Shown here: positions 52,135 to 60,431 of the stretch, piece by piece
Layout of the letters: each line of letters starts with the position of its first letter
Numbering within the stretch: position 1 is the first letter of the stretch
Assembly: GCF_030268885.1 (NCBI RefSeq)
Contig: NZ_BSSA01000012.1
Span: forward strand, 62,001 to 126,000
Length of the DNA stretch: 64,000 nt
Direction of reading: 5' to 3'
DNA from: Kitasatospora phosalacinea
GTDB lineage: Bacteria > Actinomycetota > Actinomycetes > Streptomycetales > Streptomycetaceae
Program-made: the position numbers and the translations under genes
The notes under the pieces: model-generated
Databases searched by the model: none
What the model saw: only the letters and a program-made list of their open reading frames with translations
What the model was told of the DNA's origin: nothing

Positions 52135-53454
52135 ATGCGCCTGCCCCGCTCCGTCCGCACCACCGGACCGCTGCTCGCCGTCGCCGCCCTGTGCGGCTCG
52201 CTGGCCTGCGTCCCGCCCGCCCGCGCCGCCGACCTCGGCCACTCCGTGCTGACCGCGAAGGACGGCTGGGCCTCGGCCACCACCGGCACCACCGGCGGGT
52301 CGAAGGCGGACGCCGCGCACACCGTCACCGTCTCCACCCGGGCCCAGCTGGTGGCCGCGCTCGGCGGCAGGAACTCCGGCAACGGTTCCAACGCCACTCC
52401 CAAGATCATCTACGTCTCGGGCGTCATCGACCTCAACACCGACGACTCCGGCAAGCACCTGAACTGCTCGGCGTACGCCACGGACGGCTACTCGCTGCCC
52501 GCGTACCTGGCCGCCTACGACCCGAAGGTCTGGGGCACCGCGACAGTGCCCTCCGGCGCCCTGGAGGACGCCCGCGCCGCCTCGCAGAAGAAGCAGGCCG
52601 ACAAGGTGCAGATCAACGTCGGCTCGAACACCACCCTCGTCGGCGTCAACGGCGGCACGCTGCGCGGCGGCGGCCTGGTGGTGAAGAACGTCGACAACGT
52701 GATCGTCCGCAACCTGTCCTTCGAGAACGCCGCCGACTGCTTCCCGCAGTGGGACCCGACCGACGGGTCCACCGGCAACTGGAACTCCGAGTACGACGCG
52801 ATGACGGTCTACGGCGCCACCCACGTCTGGGTCGACCACAACACCTTCTCCGACGGCGCCGTCCCGGACTCCAGCCTGCCGAGCTACTTCGGCCGGATCT
52901 ACGAGGTCCACGACGGGCTGCTGGACGTGGTCAAGGGCGCGGACTACGTCACCGCCTCCTGGAACGTGTTCGAGAACCACGACAAGACCAACCTGATCGG
53001 CAACAGCGACAGCGCCTCCGCCACCGACGCGGGCCACCTGCGGGTGACCTTCCACCACAACCTGTGGCAGAACACCGTGCAGCGCGCACCCCGGGTCCGC
53101 TTCGGGCAGGTGGACGCCTACAACAACTACTACGTGCCGACGGCCGGGGACTACGAGTACAGCATCGGGGTCGGCAAGTCCTCGCAGATCGTCGCGCAGA
53201 ACAACTACTTCGCGCTGCCCTCCGGCCTCACGGCCGCCAAGGTGCTCTACAACTGGGGCGGCACCGCGCTGACCGCGAACGGCAACTCGGTCAACGGCAC
53301 CGTCACCGACCTGATCGGCGCCTGGAACGCCGCCAACTCCAGCAAGCAGCTGGGCACTTCGGCGGGCTGGACGCCCACCCTGCGCACCTCGGTGGACCCG
53401 GCGAACGCCGTCCCGGCGAAGGTCACGGCGGGCGCGGGCGCCGGTCGGCTCTGA
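52135..53454 (+). CDS. Secreted pectate lyase, polysaccharide lyase family 1
   Basis: 439 residues. A Sec signal peptide (MRLPRSVRTTGPLLAVAALC ... PARA-AD, cleavage about residue 31) leads to a parallel beta-helix lyase. Family-1 marks: GVNGGTLRGGGLVVKNVDNVIVRNLSFENA, SEYDAMTVYGATHVWVDHNTF (Ca-binding Asp), and the catalytic Arg in VQRAPRVRFGQVDAYNNYY. It cleaves polygalacturonate outside the cell by beta-elimination, giving oligo-uronides. ATG at 52135 with GACGAGGAG ten bases upstream. Has its own promoter and operator and is followed by a strong terminator. Confidence 0.92.
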   Translation: MRLPRSVRTTGPLLAVAALCGSLACVPPARAADLGHSVLTAKDGWASATTGTTGGSKADAAHTVTVSTRAQLVAALGGRNSGNGSNATPKIIYVSGVIDLNTDDSGKHLNCSAYATDGYSLPAYLAAYDPKVWGTATVPSGALEDARAASQKKQADKVQINVGSNTTLVGVNGGTLRGGGLVVKNVDNVIVRNLSFENAADCFPQWDPTDGSTGNWNSEYDAMTVYGATHVWVDHNTFSDGAVPDSSLPSYFGRIYEVHDGLLDVVKGADYVTASWNVFENHDKTNLIGNSDSASATDAGHLRVTFHHNLWQNTVQRAPRVRFGQVDAYNNYYVPTAGDYEYSIGVGKSSQIVAQNNYFALPSGLTAAKVLYNWGGTALTANGNSVNGTVTDLIGAWNAANSSKQLGTSAGWTPTLRTSVDPANAVPAKVTAGAGAGRL

Positions 53455-53470
53455 GCCCCGCACGCACCGC

Positions 53471-53512
53471 ACGGCGCGGGCCCCGGCGACCCTCCGCCGG
53501 GGCCCGCGCCGT
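53471..53512 (+). terminator. Strong hairpin terminator after pectate lyase
   Basis: Perfect 18-bp arms (53471-53488 and 53495-53512) with a 6-base loop, 17 bases after the stop codon. The pectinesterase gene downstream would be transcribed by read-through or from a weak promoter. Confidence 0.85.
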
Positions 53513-53574
53513 CCCCGCCCCGCCCCGTCGCGTGCCGCCCGCCCCGTCCTTCCCGTCCCGCCAGGAGGAACCCC

Positions 53575-54693
53575 GTGCCCACCCGCCGCACCGTCCTGCT
53601 CACCGCCGCCGGGGCCCTGCTGGGCGCCGGCCCCACCGCCGCCCCGGCCGCCGCCGCCCCGGCCCGTCCCGGGCGGTACGGCACGCCCGCCGACCGGCTC
53701 GACCCCCGCACGCTGTACGTGGATCCGACCGGGGCCGGCGACCACCGGACCGTCCAGGAGGCCGTGGACGCCACCCCGGCCAACGAGGACCCGGCCACCG
53801 GCTGGACGCTGGTCCTGGCGGCCGGAACCTACCGGGCACCGGTGCGCGTCCCGGCCGACCGCAGGCACCTGACCGTGCTCGGTGCGACCGGCCGCGCCGA
53901 GGACGTGGTCGTGGTGCACGACAACGCGGCGGGCACCCCGAAGCCCGGCGGCGGCACGTACGGCACCACCGGCAGCGCCACCTTCACCGTGCTGGCCGAC
54001 GGCTTCACCGCCGCGGACGCGACCTTCGCCAACGACTGGCTGCGCGCCGACCACCCCGGCTGGACCGGCACCCAGGCGGTGGCGGTGAAGGCCACCGGCG
54101 ACCGGACGGCCTTCCTGCGCTGCCGCCTGCTGGGGCACCAGGACACGCTGTACGCCGACTCGGCGGGCCTGACGTCCTTCGCCCGGCAGTACTACGGCCG
54201 CTGCTACGTGGAGGGCGACGTCGACTTCGTGTTCGGGCGGGCCACCGCCGTCCTGGACCGGTGCGAGCTGCGCGCCCTGGCCCGCACCGACCTGGACTCC
54301 GTCCCGCAGGGCTTCGTGTTCGCCCCGAGCACCGCCCGGGCGAACCCGCGCGGCTTCCTGGCCACCCGGTGCGCGTTCACCGGCACCGCCCCGGACGGCG
54401 CCTTCCGGCTGGCGCGGCCGTGGGTGCCGAGCAGCGACACCACGGCCCGGCCGATGCTGACGGTGCGCCGGTCGCACCTCGGCGCGGGCATCGACCCGGC
54501 GGAGCCGTACGCGAACATGTCGGCCGCCCACCCGTGGCAGCAGCAGCGCTTCGCCGAGTACGCGAACACCGGGCCGGGCGCACGGGTGCCGGTGCCCGCG
54601 AACCGGCCCCAACTGACCGCCGAGGAGGCTGCCGCGCACACCCGGGAGGCGTACCTGACGGGCACCGACGGCTGGCGGCCGTGGGAGCGCTGA
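53575..54693 (+). CDS. Secreted pectinesterase, carbohydrate esterase family 8
   Basis: 372 residues. GTG start; the N-terminus TRRTVLLTAAGALLGAG has a twin-arginine-like pattern and an Ala-rich cleavage region, so export by Tat is plausible. Catalytic motifs: GHQDTLYADS (Gln and Asp), GDVDFVFGRA (nucleophilic Asp) and RLARPWVP (Arg and Trp). It removes methyl esters from pectin, preparing it for pectate lyase. Upstream GGAGGAA ribosome-binding site. Only 120 bases follow the pectate lyase gene, with a hairpin between. Confidence 0.9.
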   Translation: MPTRRTVLLTAAGALLGAGPTAAPAAAAPARPGRYGTPADRLDPRTLYVDPTGAGDHRTVQEAVDATPANEDPATGWTLVLAAGTYRAPVRVPADRRHLTVLGATGRAEDVVVVHDNAAGTPKPGGGTYGTTGSATFTVLADGFTAADATFANDWLRADHPGWTGTQAVAVKATGDRTAFLRCRLLGHQDTLYADSAGLTSFARQYYGRCYVEGDVDFVFGRATAVLDRCELRALARTDLDSVPQGFVFAPSTARANPRGFLATRCAFTGTAPDGAFRLARPWVPSSDTTARPMLTVRRSHLGAGIDPAEPYANMSAAHPWQQQRFAEYANTGPGARVPVPANRPQLTAEEAAAHTREAYLTGTDGWRPWER

Positions 54694-54710
54694 GACGGCG
54701 GCCCGCGGCC

Positions 54711-54850
54711 GCGGGCACGACCGCAGACGCCGGCACGACCGCGGGCACAGGGGCAGGCGCCGACACGACCGCGGGCGCTGGCGCTGGCGCTGACACAAGC
54801 GCAGACACGACCGGGGGTGCAGGCGCGACCGCGACCGCGGGTGCAGGTGC
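54711..54850. repeat. Low-complexity GC repeat
   Basis: Imperfect repeats of CACGACCGCGGGC (54734-54746, 54764-54776 and degenerate copies) and of GCTGGC units. Lies between convergent genes; frames across it would code for Thr/Ala/Gly repeats and are not credible genes. Confidence 0.65.
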
Positions 54851-54890
54851 GCCCGTGCGGCCTCGGCGGGGCGGGGGTGCGGGCCCGGCG

Positions 54891-56021
54891 TCAGCGCGGG
54901 TTCAGCAGCTGCCGGACGGCGGCCAGGTCGGTGTCGGAGGCCAACCCGGCGTGGTAGAGCCGCAGTTCGTCGGCGCCCGCGACGTCCTGCGGCGGGCCGC
55001 CGCCGAGGGCGGCGACCATCGGGCGGTTGGCGGCGAGCACGGTGCCCGGGCGGCGGTGCGGGGCGGCGAGCGGCAGCAGGTGGTGCGGGAGGACCAGGCC
55101 GTCGGCCAGGTCGAGCAGCCAGCCGGTCTCGACGCCGGGGTTGGGGCCGCTGCGGTGCGGGACGGGGTCGGCGTGCAGCAGGATCCGGAAGCCGGGCGGG
55201 GCGGCGGCCCGGACGGCGGCGACGGCGGCGCGTTGCAGGCGGCGGGCGGCGGCCAGTCGGTGGGTGCGGGCGGTGGCGGCGAGGTCGGCGCCCAGCAGCC
55301 GTTCGATCCGGTCCCACTCCTCGGGCAGGTCGGGTTCGGGGGCGCCGCGCCACAGCGGTTCCAGGGCGGTGCGGACGGCCGCCCGCAGGGCCTCGGCGTC
55401 CGGGCCGTAGCCGGTGCGGCAGGCGGGGCAGAAGCACAGCGACATCAGGAACTGCCCGGCGGGGCCGAGCGGGACGCCGCCGATCTTGTCGTGGGCGTGC
55501 AGGTGGGCCAGGCCGTACCAGCCGCAGGACTCCAGTTCGGTGCCGGTGGTGCCGGGCCGGACGGCGGCTTCGGCGGCCAGGTCGGCGCAGTACTCGACGA
55601 CCTCCTCCTGCGCGATGCACGGTGCCCAGGGGTAGTGCTCGCCGTACGCGTTGCGCACCGTGCAGCGCGGGTTCTCCCGGCCCAGGCGGGAGTTGTGGGC
55701 CAGCACCACCCAGGAGTGCACCTCCAGCCCGGCTCCGGCGAGGGCGGTGGCGGCCTCGCCGAACGGGTCCTCGCCGTCCAGCCAGTGCTGGGCGGCGGGG
55801 CGCAGCGCGCGGCCGCGCCAGCGGGCGGGGTCGGGGGGGTAGTAGGCGGCGAAGTGCGGGGCGGTGACGATCCGGCGGGCGGGGTGGCGGGGGGTCAGCG
55901 CCCGGGTGGAGTGGTAGGCGGCGGCGAGGGTGGCTCCGTGCAGGCCGAGCCCGGCCAGCAGGTCGGGGGCGGCGGGGTCGCCGGTGACGTCCCAGGGGTA
56001 GAGGAAGGCGGAGGCGCGCAC
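54891..56021 (-). CDS. Unknown protein, 376 aa, possibly a glycoside-hydrolase-like TIM barrel
   Basis: Unrecognised. MRASAFLYPWDVTGDPAAPD, IVTAPHFAAYYPPD, EVHSWVVLAHNSRLG, VRNAYGEHYPWAPCIAQEEV and TELESCGWYGLAHLHAHDK give the impression of a (beta/alpha)8 barrel with a conserved polar top. A CFCPACRTGYG segment (about residue 195) may bind a metal. No signal peptide, so it is cytoplasmic. GTG at 56021 with CAGGAG upstream. It follows the dehydratase gene on the same strand with 90 bases between, inside the uronate locus, so it could act on oligo-uronides or an accessory sugar. Function is unproven. Confidence 0.6.
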   Translation of the reverse strand: MRASAFLYPWDVTGDPAAPDLLAGLGLHGATLAAAYHSTRALTPRHPARRIVTAPHFAAYYPPDPARWRGRALRPAAQHWLDGEDPFGEAATALAGAGLEVHSWVVLAHNSRLGRENPRCTVRNAYGEHYPWAPCIAQEEVVEYCADLAAEAAVRPGTTGTELESCGWYGLAHLHAHDKIGGVPLGPAGQFLMSLCFCPACRTGYGPDAEALRAAVRTALEPLWRGAPEPDLPEEWDRIERLLGADLAATARTHRLAAARRLQRAAVAAVRAAAPPGFRILLHADPVPHRSGPNPGVETGWLLDLADGLVLPHHLLPLAAPHRRPGTVLAANRPMVAALGGGPPQDVAGADELRLYHAGLASDTDLAAVRQLLNPR

Positions 56022-56111
56022 GGGGGCTCCTGGTGGTGGGTGCGGGGTCGTGGCGTCGGGGGTTCGGGGCGCCCGGCCGGTGGCGGTCCGGCCGGACGGC
56101 GGGCGGGCGGG

Positions 56112-57041
56112 TCAGAGCAGGGCGCGGCCCCGGGCGACGAGCGCGGCGAGCTGGGCGACGTGTTCGGGGGCGGGTTCGGCCAGCGGGGCGCGGACGGTGC
56201 CGACGTCGAGGCCGTCGAGCCGGACGCCCGCCTTGACCAGCGAGACCGCGTAGCCGCGGCCCTGGTTGCGCAGTTCGACCAGGGGGCGGAAGAAGCCGTC
56301 GAGCAGGCGGTTGGCGCCGGCGTCGTCGCCGCCGTTGACGGCCTCGTGGAAGGCGAGGGCGAGGTCGGGGGCGAAGCAGAAGACGGCGGAGGAGTAGAGG
56401 GTGACGCCGAGTCCGCGGTAGGCGAGGCCGGTGAGTTCGGCGGTGGGCAGGCCGTTGAAGTAGCGGAAGTCGAGGCCGGGGTGGGTGGTGCGGACGGCGC
56501 TGATGACGCGCTGCAGCAGGTCGAGGTCGCCGATGCCGTCCTTGAGCCCGATGACGTTGTCGAGGGCGGCGAGGGCGGCGACGGTGTCGGGTTCGAGGAC
56601 GGCGTTGTCGCGGGCGTAGACGATGACGCCGAGGTCGGTGGCGCGGGCGAGGTCGGTGTAGTGACGCAGCAGGCCCTGTTGGGAGGGCTTGACCAGGTAG
56701 GGCGGCAGGGCGAGGACGCCGTCGGCGCCGGCCCGTTCGGCGCGGCGCAGGAACTCCAGGGCGAGGGCGGTGCCGTGGCCGACGCCCGCGACGACGGGGA
56801 CGGCCCCGGCGGTCTCGGCGACGGCGGCGGCGACCACGGTCTCGTACTCGTCGAGGTCGAGGGCGTGGTACTCGCCGGTGCCGCAGGCGGCGAACACGGC
56901 GCCCGCGCCCGCGTCCAGGCGGGCCCGGACGTGGGCCCGGAAGGCGGCGGTGTCGAGGCGGCCGTCGGGGGTGAAGGCGGTGACGGGGAAGAACAGCAGG
57001 CCGTCGAGGCGGCTGCGCAGGCGGTCGGGCGTGTCGGGCAC
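56112..57041 (-). CDS. 5-Dehydro-4-deoxyglucarate dehydratase (KdgD type)
   Basis: 309-residue class I aldolase-fold enzyme of the DapA superfamily. The Schiff-base Lys lies in NVIGLKDGIGDLDLLQ (about residue 180) and the catalytic Tyr in LGVIVYARDNAV (about 150). GLLFFPVTAFTPDGRLD and ACGTGEYHALDLDEYE are typical of KdgD. It dehydrates and decarboxylates 5-keto-4-deoxyglucarate to 2-oxoglutarate semialdehyde. GTG at 57041 with GGAGGAA three bases upstream; further in-frame codons run into AT-rich promoter DNA. Divergent from the ABC transporter genes, and an operator-like palindrome lies before it (57137-57152). Confidence 0.88.
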   Translation of the reverse strand: MPDTPDRLRSRLDGLLFFPVTAFTPDGRLDTAAFRAHVRARLDAGAGAVFAACGTGEYHALDLDEYETVVAAAVAETAGAVPVVAGVGHGTALALEFLRRAERAGADGVLALPPYLVKPSQQGLLRHYTDLARATDLGVIVYARDNAVLEPDTVAALAALDNVIGLKDGIGDLDLLQRVISAVRTTHPGLDFRYFNGLPTAELTGLAYRGLGVTLYSSAVFCFAPDLALAFHEAVNGGDDAGANRLLDGFFRPLVELRNQGRGYAVSLVKAGVRLDGLDVGTVRAPLAEPAPEHVAQLAALVARGRALL

Positions 57042-57136
57042 GGGTTCCTCCGGTGGGAACGGCGGGGGCGGCGGGGCGGGCTGGGCCGGCGAGGCGGTGG
57101 GCGCCACAGCAGCGTTATACATCATTCTGATCGCAG

Positions 57137-57152
57137 TACACATCCATGAACG
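57137..57152. promoter_or_regulatory. Probable IclR operator, copy 3 (kdgD side)
   Basis: GTACACATCCATGAAC, sharing the conserved right half-site TGAAC and layout of the other copies, with a degenerate left arm. Lies about 95 bases upstream of the kdgD-type start, within AT-rich promoter DNA. Confidence 0.55.
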
Positions 57153-57182
57153 ACAAATCAAAATCCTTGCGCGTTCGGAGGG

Positions 57183-57211
57183 TTGACGACCCCTCACACC
57201 CTCCCTAGTGT
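57183..57211 (+). promoter_or_regulatory. Promoter of the ABC transporter operon (sigma-70 / HrdB type)
   Basis: TTGACG (57183-57188), 17-base spacer, TAGTGT (57206-57211). Confidence 0.8.
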
Positions 57212-57227
57212 GTCCACGCATGTGAAC
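57212..57227. promoter_or_regulatory. Probable IclR operator, copy 4
   Basis: GTCCACGCATGTGAAC (arms 5 of 6 matching), immediately behind the -10 of the transporter promoter, covering the expected start of transcription. Confidence 0.7.
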
Positions 57228-57261
57228 GGCGTCCATGAATGTAGAGGAGGTGAGCTCCCCC

Positions 57262-58176
57262 GTGACGCTCGCCGGTCCGTACGGAGCCCGCACCCGCCGG
57301 GCGCTCACCCCGTACGTCCTGATCGCCCCGACCGTGCTGCTGCTGGTCGGCTTCCTGCTGGTGCCGCTCGGCAGCGTCGGCTACTACGCGCTGCAGCACC
57401 GGGTGGTGAACGAGCCGTACGACGACGCGTTCGTCGGACTGGACAACTTCTCCCGGATGCTGGGCGACCAGCAGTTCTGGCACAGCCTGGTGTTCTCCGC
57501 GAAGTGGGTGGCCGCCGAGGTGGGGCTGCAGCTGCTGCTGGGCCTGGTGCTGGCCCTGATCGTGAACGAGACCTTCGTCGGCCGGGCGGTGGCCCGGGCG
57601 CTGGTGTTCTCGCCCTGGGCGGTCTCCGGGGTGCTGACCACCGGGATCTGGCTGCTGCTGTACAACCCGGCCACCGGGGTGTTCCACCAGCTGTCCGAGT
57701 TCGGCCTCGGCGACCCGGCGACCTCGGTGCTGGGCGACCCGGACACCGTGTTCCCGGCCGTGGTGGTGGCCGAACTCTGGCGCGGCGTACCGTTCTTCGC
57801 CATCCTGATCCTCGCCGACCTGCAGTCCGTCCCGAAGGACCTGTACGAGGCGGCGGCGATCGACGGCGCGGGCCGGGTGCGCAGCTTCCTGCACGTGACC
57901 CTCCCCCACCTGCGGGACGCGATCGTGCTGGCCACCCTGCTGCGCGCGGTCTGGGAGTTCAACAACGTCGACCTGCTGTACACCCTGACCAACGGCGGCC
58001 CGGCCGGGGCGACCACCGGCCTGCCGCTGTACGTGGCCCAACTGGCCCGCAAGTCCTACGACTTCGGCTACGGCTCGGCGCTCACCGCGGCGGCCTTCGT
58101 GCTGCTGCTGTTCTGCTCGGTGCTGTACCTGCGGCTCAGCCGCTTCGAGGGCCGGGGCGAGGGGGTGCAGCGATGA
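57262..58176 (+). CDS. Sugar ABC transporter permease (first)
   Basis: 304-residue inner-membrane permease of the MalF/UgpA type. About six hydrophobic helices; the EAA loop that contacts the ATPase is EAAAIDGAGRVRSFLHVTLP (about residue 205). GTG at 57262 fits GAGGAGG (57244-57250); an ATG at 57235 has no ribosome-binding site but cannot be excluded. Stop overlaps the second permease gene (ATGA). No ATPase gene is in the locus; the shared MsiK-type ATPase of these organisms probably energises it. Likely imports galacturonate or oligo-uronides. Confidence 0.9.
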   Translation: MTLAGPYGARTRRALTPYVLIAPTVLLLVGFLLVPLGSVGYYALQHRVVNEPYDDAFVGLDNFSRMLGDQQFWHSLVFSAKWVAAEVGLQLLLGLVLALIVNETFVGRAVARALVFSPWAVSGVLTTGIWLLLYNPATGVFHQLSEFGLGDPATSVLGDPDTVFPAVVVAELWRGVPFFAILILADLQSVPKDLYEAAAIDGAGRVRSFLHVTLPHLRDAIVLATLLRAVWEFNNVDLLYTLTNGGPAGATTGLPLYVAQLARKSYDFGYGSALTAAAFVLLLFCSVLYLRLSRFEGRGEGVQR

Positions 58177-59054
58177 GCGCCGACGCCACCCGCCTGCCCG
58201 CCGCCCGCCCCGCCGCCCGCTCCGCCCGGGGCACCGCGGCCCGCGCCGGCACCGGGCGCCTGCTGCGGCTGTTCCTGCCGCTGGGCCTGTACCTGCTCTT
58301 CACCCTGGTGCCGTTCTACTGGATGCTGCTGTTCGCGCTGCGCCCGGCCGGTTCCACCGCGCTGCTGCCCTGGCCGGTGACCTTCGAGCACTTCGACACG
58401 GTGTGGAACGGCATGGGCTTCCGCACCTACTTCACCAACAGCGTGCTGATCGCCGCGCTGACCCTGGTCTCGGTGACCGTGTTCGCCCTGATGGGCGGGT
58501 ACGCGCTGGCCAGGTTCGCCTTCCGCGGGCGGCGGGCGTTCATGCTGGCGCTGCTGTGCACCCAGTTCGTGCCGGGCGCGATGATGCTGATCCCGCTGTT
58601 CAACGTCTTCCAGCTGCTGCACCTGATCGACACCCGGTGGAGCCTGGTGATCGCCGAGACGGTGTTCCAGCTGCCGCTGGCGATGATCCTGATGAGCGGC
58701 TTCGTGAAGAACGTGCCGGTGGAGCTGGAGGAGTCGGCGATGGTGGACGGCTGCGGCCGGCTGCGCGCCTTCCTCGCGGTGGTGCTGCCGCTGCTGCGGC
58801 CGGGCATCGTCGCGGTCGGCTCGTTCGCCTTCATCGGCAGCTGGAACAACTTCCTGTTCGCGCTGATGTTCCTCAACGACCCGGAGCTGCAGACCGTCCC
58901 GGTGGGCCTGCAGACCACCATCGGCGAGAACACCGTGGACTTCGGCGCGCTGGCCGCGGGCGGCGTGGTCGCCGCGGTGCCGGTGGTGCTGGTGTTCGCC
59001 TTCGTGCAGAAGTACCTCGTCCAGGGCATGAGCGCCGGCGCCGTCAAGGGCTGA
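58173..59054 (+). CDS. Sugar ABC transporter permease (second)
   Basis: 293-residue permease of the MalG/UgpE type. A ~30-residue basic N-terminus precedes the first helix (FLPLGLYLLFTLVPFYWMLL). EAA loop: EESAMVDGCGRLRAFLAVVL (about residue 187). ATG overlaps the first permease. Forms the heterodimeric channel with it. Confidence 0.92.
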   Translation: MSADATRLPAARPAARSARGTAARAGTGRLLRLFLPLGLYLLFTLVPFYWMLLFALRPAGSTALLPWPVTFEHFDTVWNGMGFRTYFTNSVLIAALTLVSVTVFALMGGYALARFAFRGRRAFMLALLCTQFVPGAMMLIPLFNVFQLLHLIDTRWSLVIAETVFQLPLAMILMSGFVKNVPVELEESAMVDGCGRLRAFLAVVLPLLRPGIVAVGSFAFIGSWNNFLFALMFLNDPELQTVPVGLQTTIGENTVDFGALAAGGVVAAVPVVLVFAFVQKYLVQGMSAGAVKG

Positions 59055-59130
59055 GGCCGCCCGCCCCGCACCCCGCGAGCCCTGCAGTCCCCGCAGGCTC
59101 CCCGCCCCGTCACAGACAGGACCCCCACCC

Positions 59131-60426
59131 ATGGCCCGCTCCCTGCGCACCGCCGCCGCGGCCCTCGCCGCGCTCGGCCTGCTGACCGCCTGCTCCTCGG
59201 GCGGCTCCTCCGGCGACTCCGCGAAGAAGACCGTGATCACCTTCTGGGACAACAACGCCGGTCCGGCCCGCACCCCGCTGTACCAGCACCTGATCGACGA
59301 GTTCGAGAAGGCCCACCCGGAGATCGAGGTCAAGTACGTCGGGGTGACCAGCGCGGAGGTCGCCGAGAAGTACAACACCGCGATCGCCTCCGGCTCGACC
59401 CCCGACGTGGGCGGCGTCACCACCGCCCTGCTGGCCTCGCTCACCGCGCAGAAGGCCCTCGTCCCGCTGGACCGGCGCCTGGCCGACAGCCCGCTGAACG
59501 GGAAGCTGTCGGCGGCGATGCTGGAGACCTCGAAGGCCGCGGCCGGCGGCAAGGGCCTGTACCAGCTGCCGTCCTCCGGCAACCAGGACGTCATCTGGTA
59601 CCGGGCGGACAAGTTCCAGGAGGCCGGGGTGGCCGTCCCGAAGACCTGGGACGAGCTGTTCGCGGCCGCGGCGAAGCTCACCGACAAGGCGAGGAACCAG
59701 TACGGCTTCACCATCCGCGGCGGCGCGGGCTCCGGCTTCCAGGTGCTCGCCGAGGCGTACGCCTACTCCGGGCTGACCGGGATGTTCGACGCGAGCGGGA
59801 AGTCCACCGTCGACGACCCGCGGAACGTCGAGCTGATCACGAAGATCGCCGCCCAGTACCGGAACACCACCCCGGAGGCCGACGTCTCCAACGCCTACCC
59901 GCAGATGCTGGCCCAGTTCCAGGCGGGCCAGGTGATGATGGTGCACCACAACCTGGGCTCCACCAAGGACGTGAGGTCCGCGCTGGGCGACAAGGCGGCC
60001 GGGATGCTGCTGCCCGCCGGGCCGGACGGCACCGCGACGCTGGCCAACCCGGTCGACGGGTTCGGGGTGTTCAAGAACTCCAGGCACCAGGACGCCGCCT
60101 GGACCTTCCTGGAGTTCCTCGACTCGCACGCCTCCAACTCGTACTGGAACGAGAACGCCGGGCAGATCCCCGCCAACACCGAGGCGTACGCGGACGACTG
60201 GTACCTGAAGTCCGGCATCACCAAGCAGGCCGGGGACGCGCTGAACAGCGGGAAGCTGGTGCAGCCGCCGGTCTACCTGCCGCAGTACTCGAAGATCACC
60301 AAGACCGAGGCGGAGCCGAACTTCCAGAAGGTCCTGCTGGGCAGGATGTCGCCCGCGGACTTCGCCGGGTCGGTGGCCGACGCGCTGACCAAGGCGCAGG
60401 CCGACTACGCGGCGAAGAACGGCTGA
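59131..60426 (+). CDS. Sugar ABC transporter substrate-binding lipoprotein
   Basis: 431 residues. Signal peptide with lipobox LGLLTAC-SS (lipidated Cys21), then a family-1 solute-binding protein (VITFWDNNAGPARTPLYQHL, YNTAIASGSTPDVGGVTTALLASL, GLYQLPSSGNQDVIWYRADKF, NPVDGFGVFKNSRHQDAAWTFLEFL). It is anchored outside the membrane and delivers the sugar to the two permeases encoded just upstream. The position in the uronate locus suggests galacturonate or its oligomers as ligand. Six bases separate it from the cycloisomerase gene. Confidence 0.92.
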   Translation: MARSLRTAAAALAALGLLTACSSGGSSGDSAKKTVITFWDNNAGPARTPLYQHLIDEFEKAHPEIEVKYVGVTSAEVAEKYNTAIASGSTPDVGGVTTALLASLTAQKALVPLDRRLADSPLNGKLSAAMLETSKAAAGGKGLYQLPSSGNQDVIWYRADKFQEAGVAVPKTWDELFAAAAKLTDKARNQYGFTIRGGAGSGFQVLAEAYAYSGLTGMFDASGKSTVDDPRNVELITKIAAQYRNTTPEADVSNAYPQMLAQFQAGQVMMVHHNLGSTKDVRSALGDKAAGMLLPAGPDGTATLANPVDGFGVFKNSRHQDAAWTFLEFLDSHASNSYWNENAGQIPANTEAYADDWYLKSGITKQAGDALNSGKLVQPPVYLPQYSKITKTEAEPNFQKVLLGRMSPADFAGSVADALTKAQADYAAKNG

Positions 60427-60431
60427 CGGCG

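Noticed and set aside
54711..54850. Repeat considered as a CRISPR array or coding Thr/Ala repeat
   Set aside because: Units vary in length and sequence, there are no unique spacers, and no gene start with a ribosome-binding site precedes it.
52191..57149. A 1652-codon open frame on the + strand across the pectin locus
   Set aside because: It runs antisense or out of frame to several well-supported genes (pectate lyase, pectinesterase, the dehydratase) and has Arg/Gly/Ala-only composition; a GC-rich shadow.
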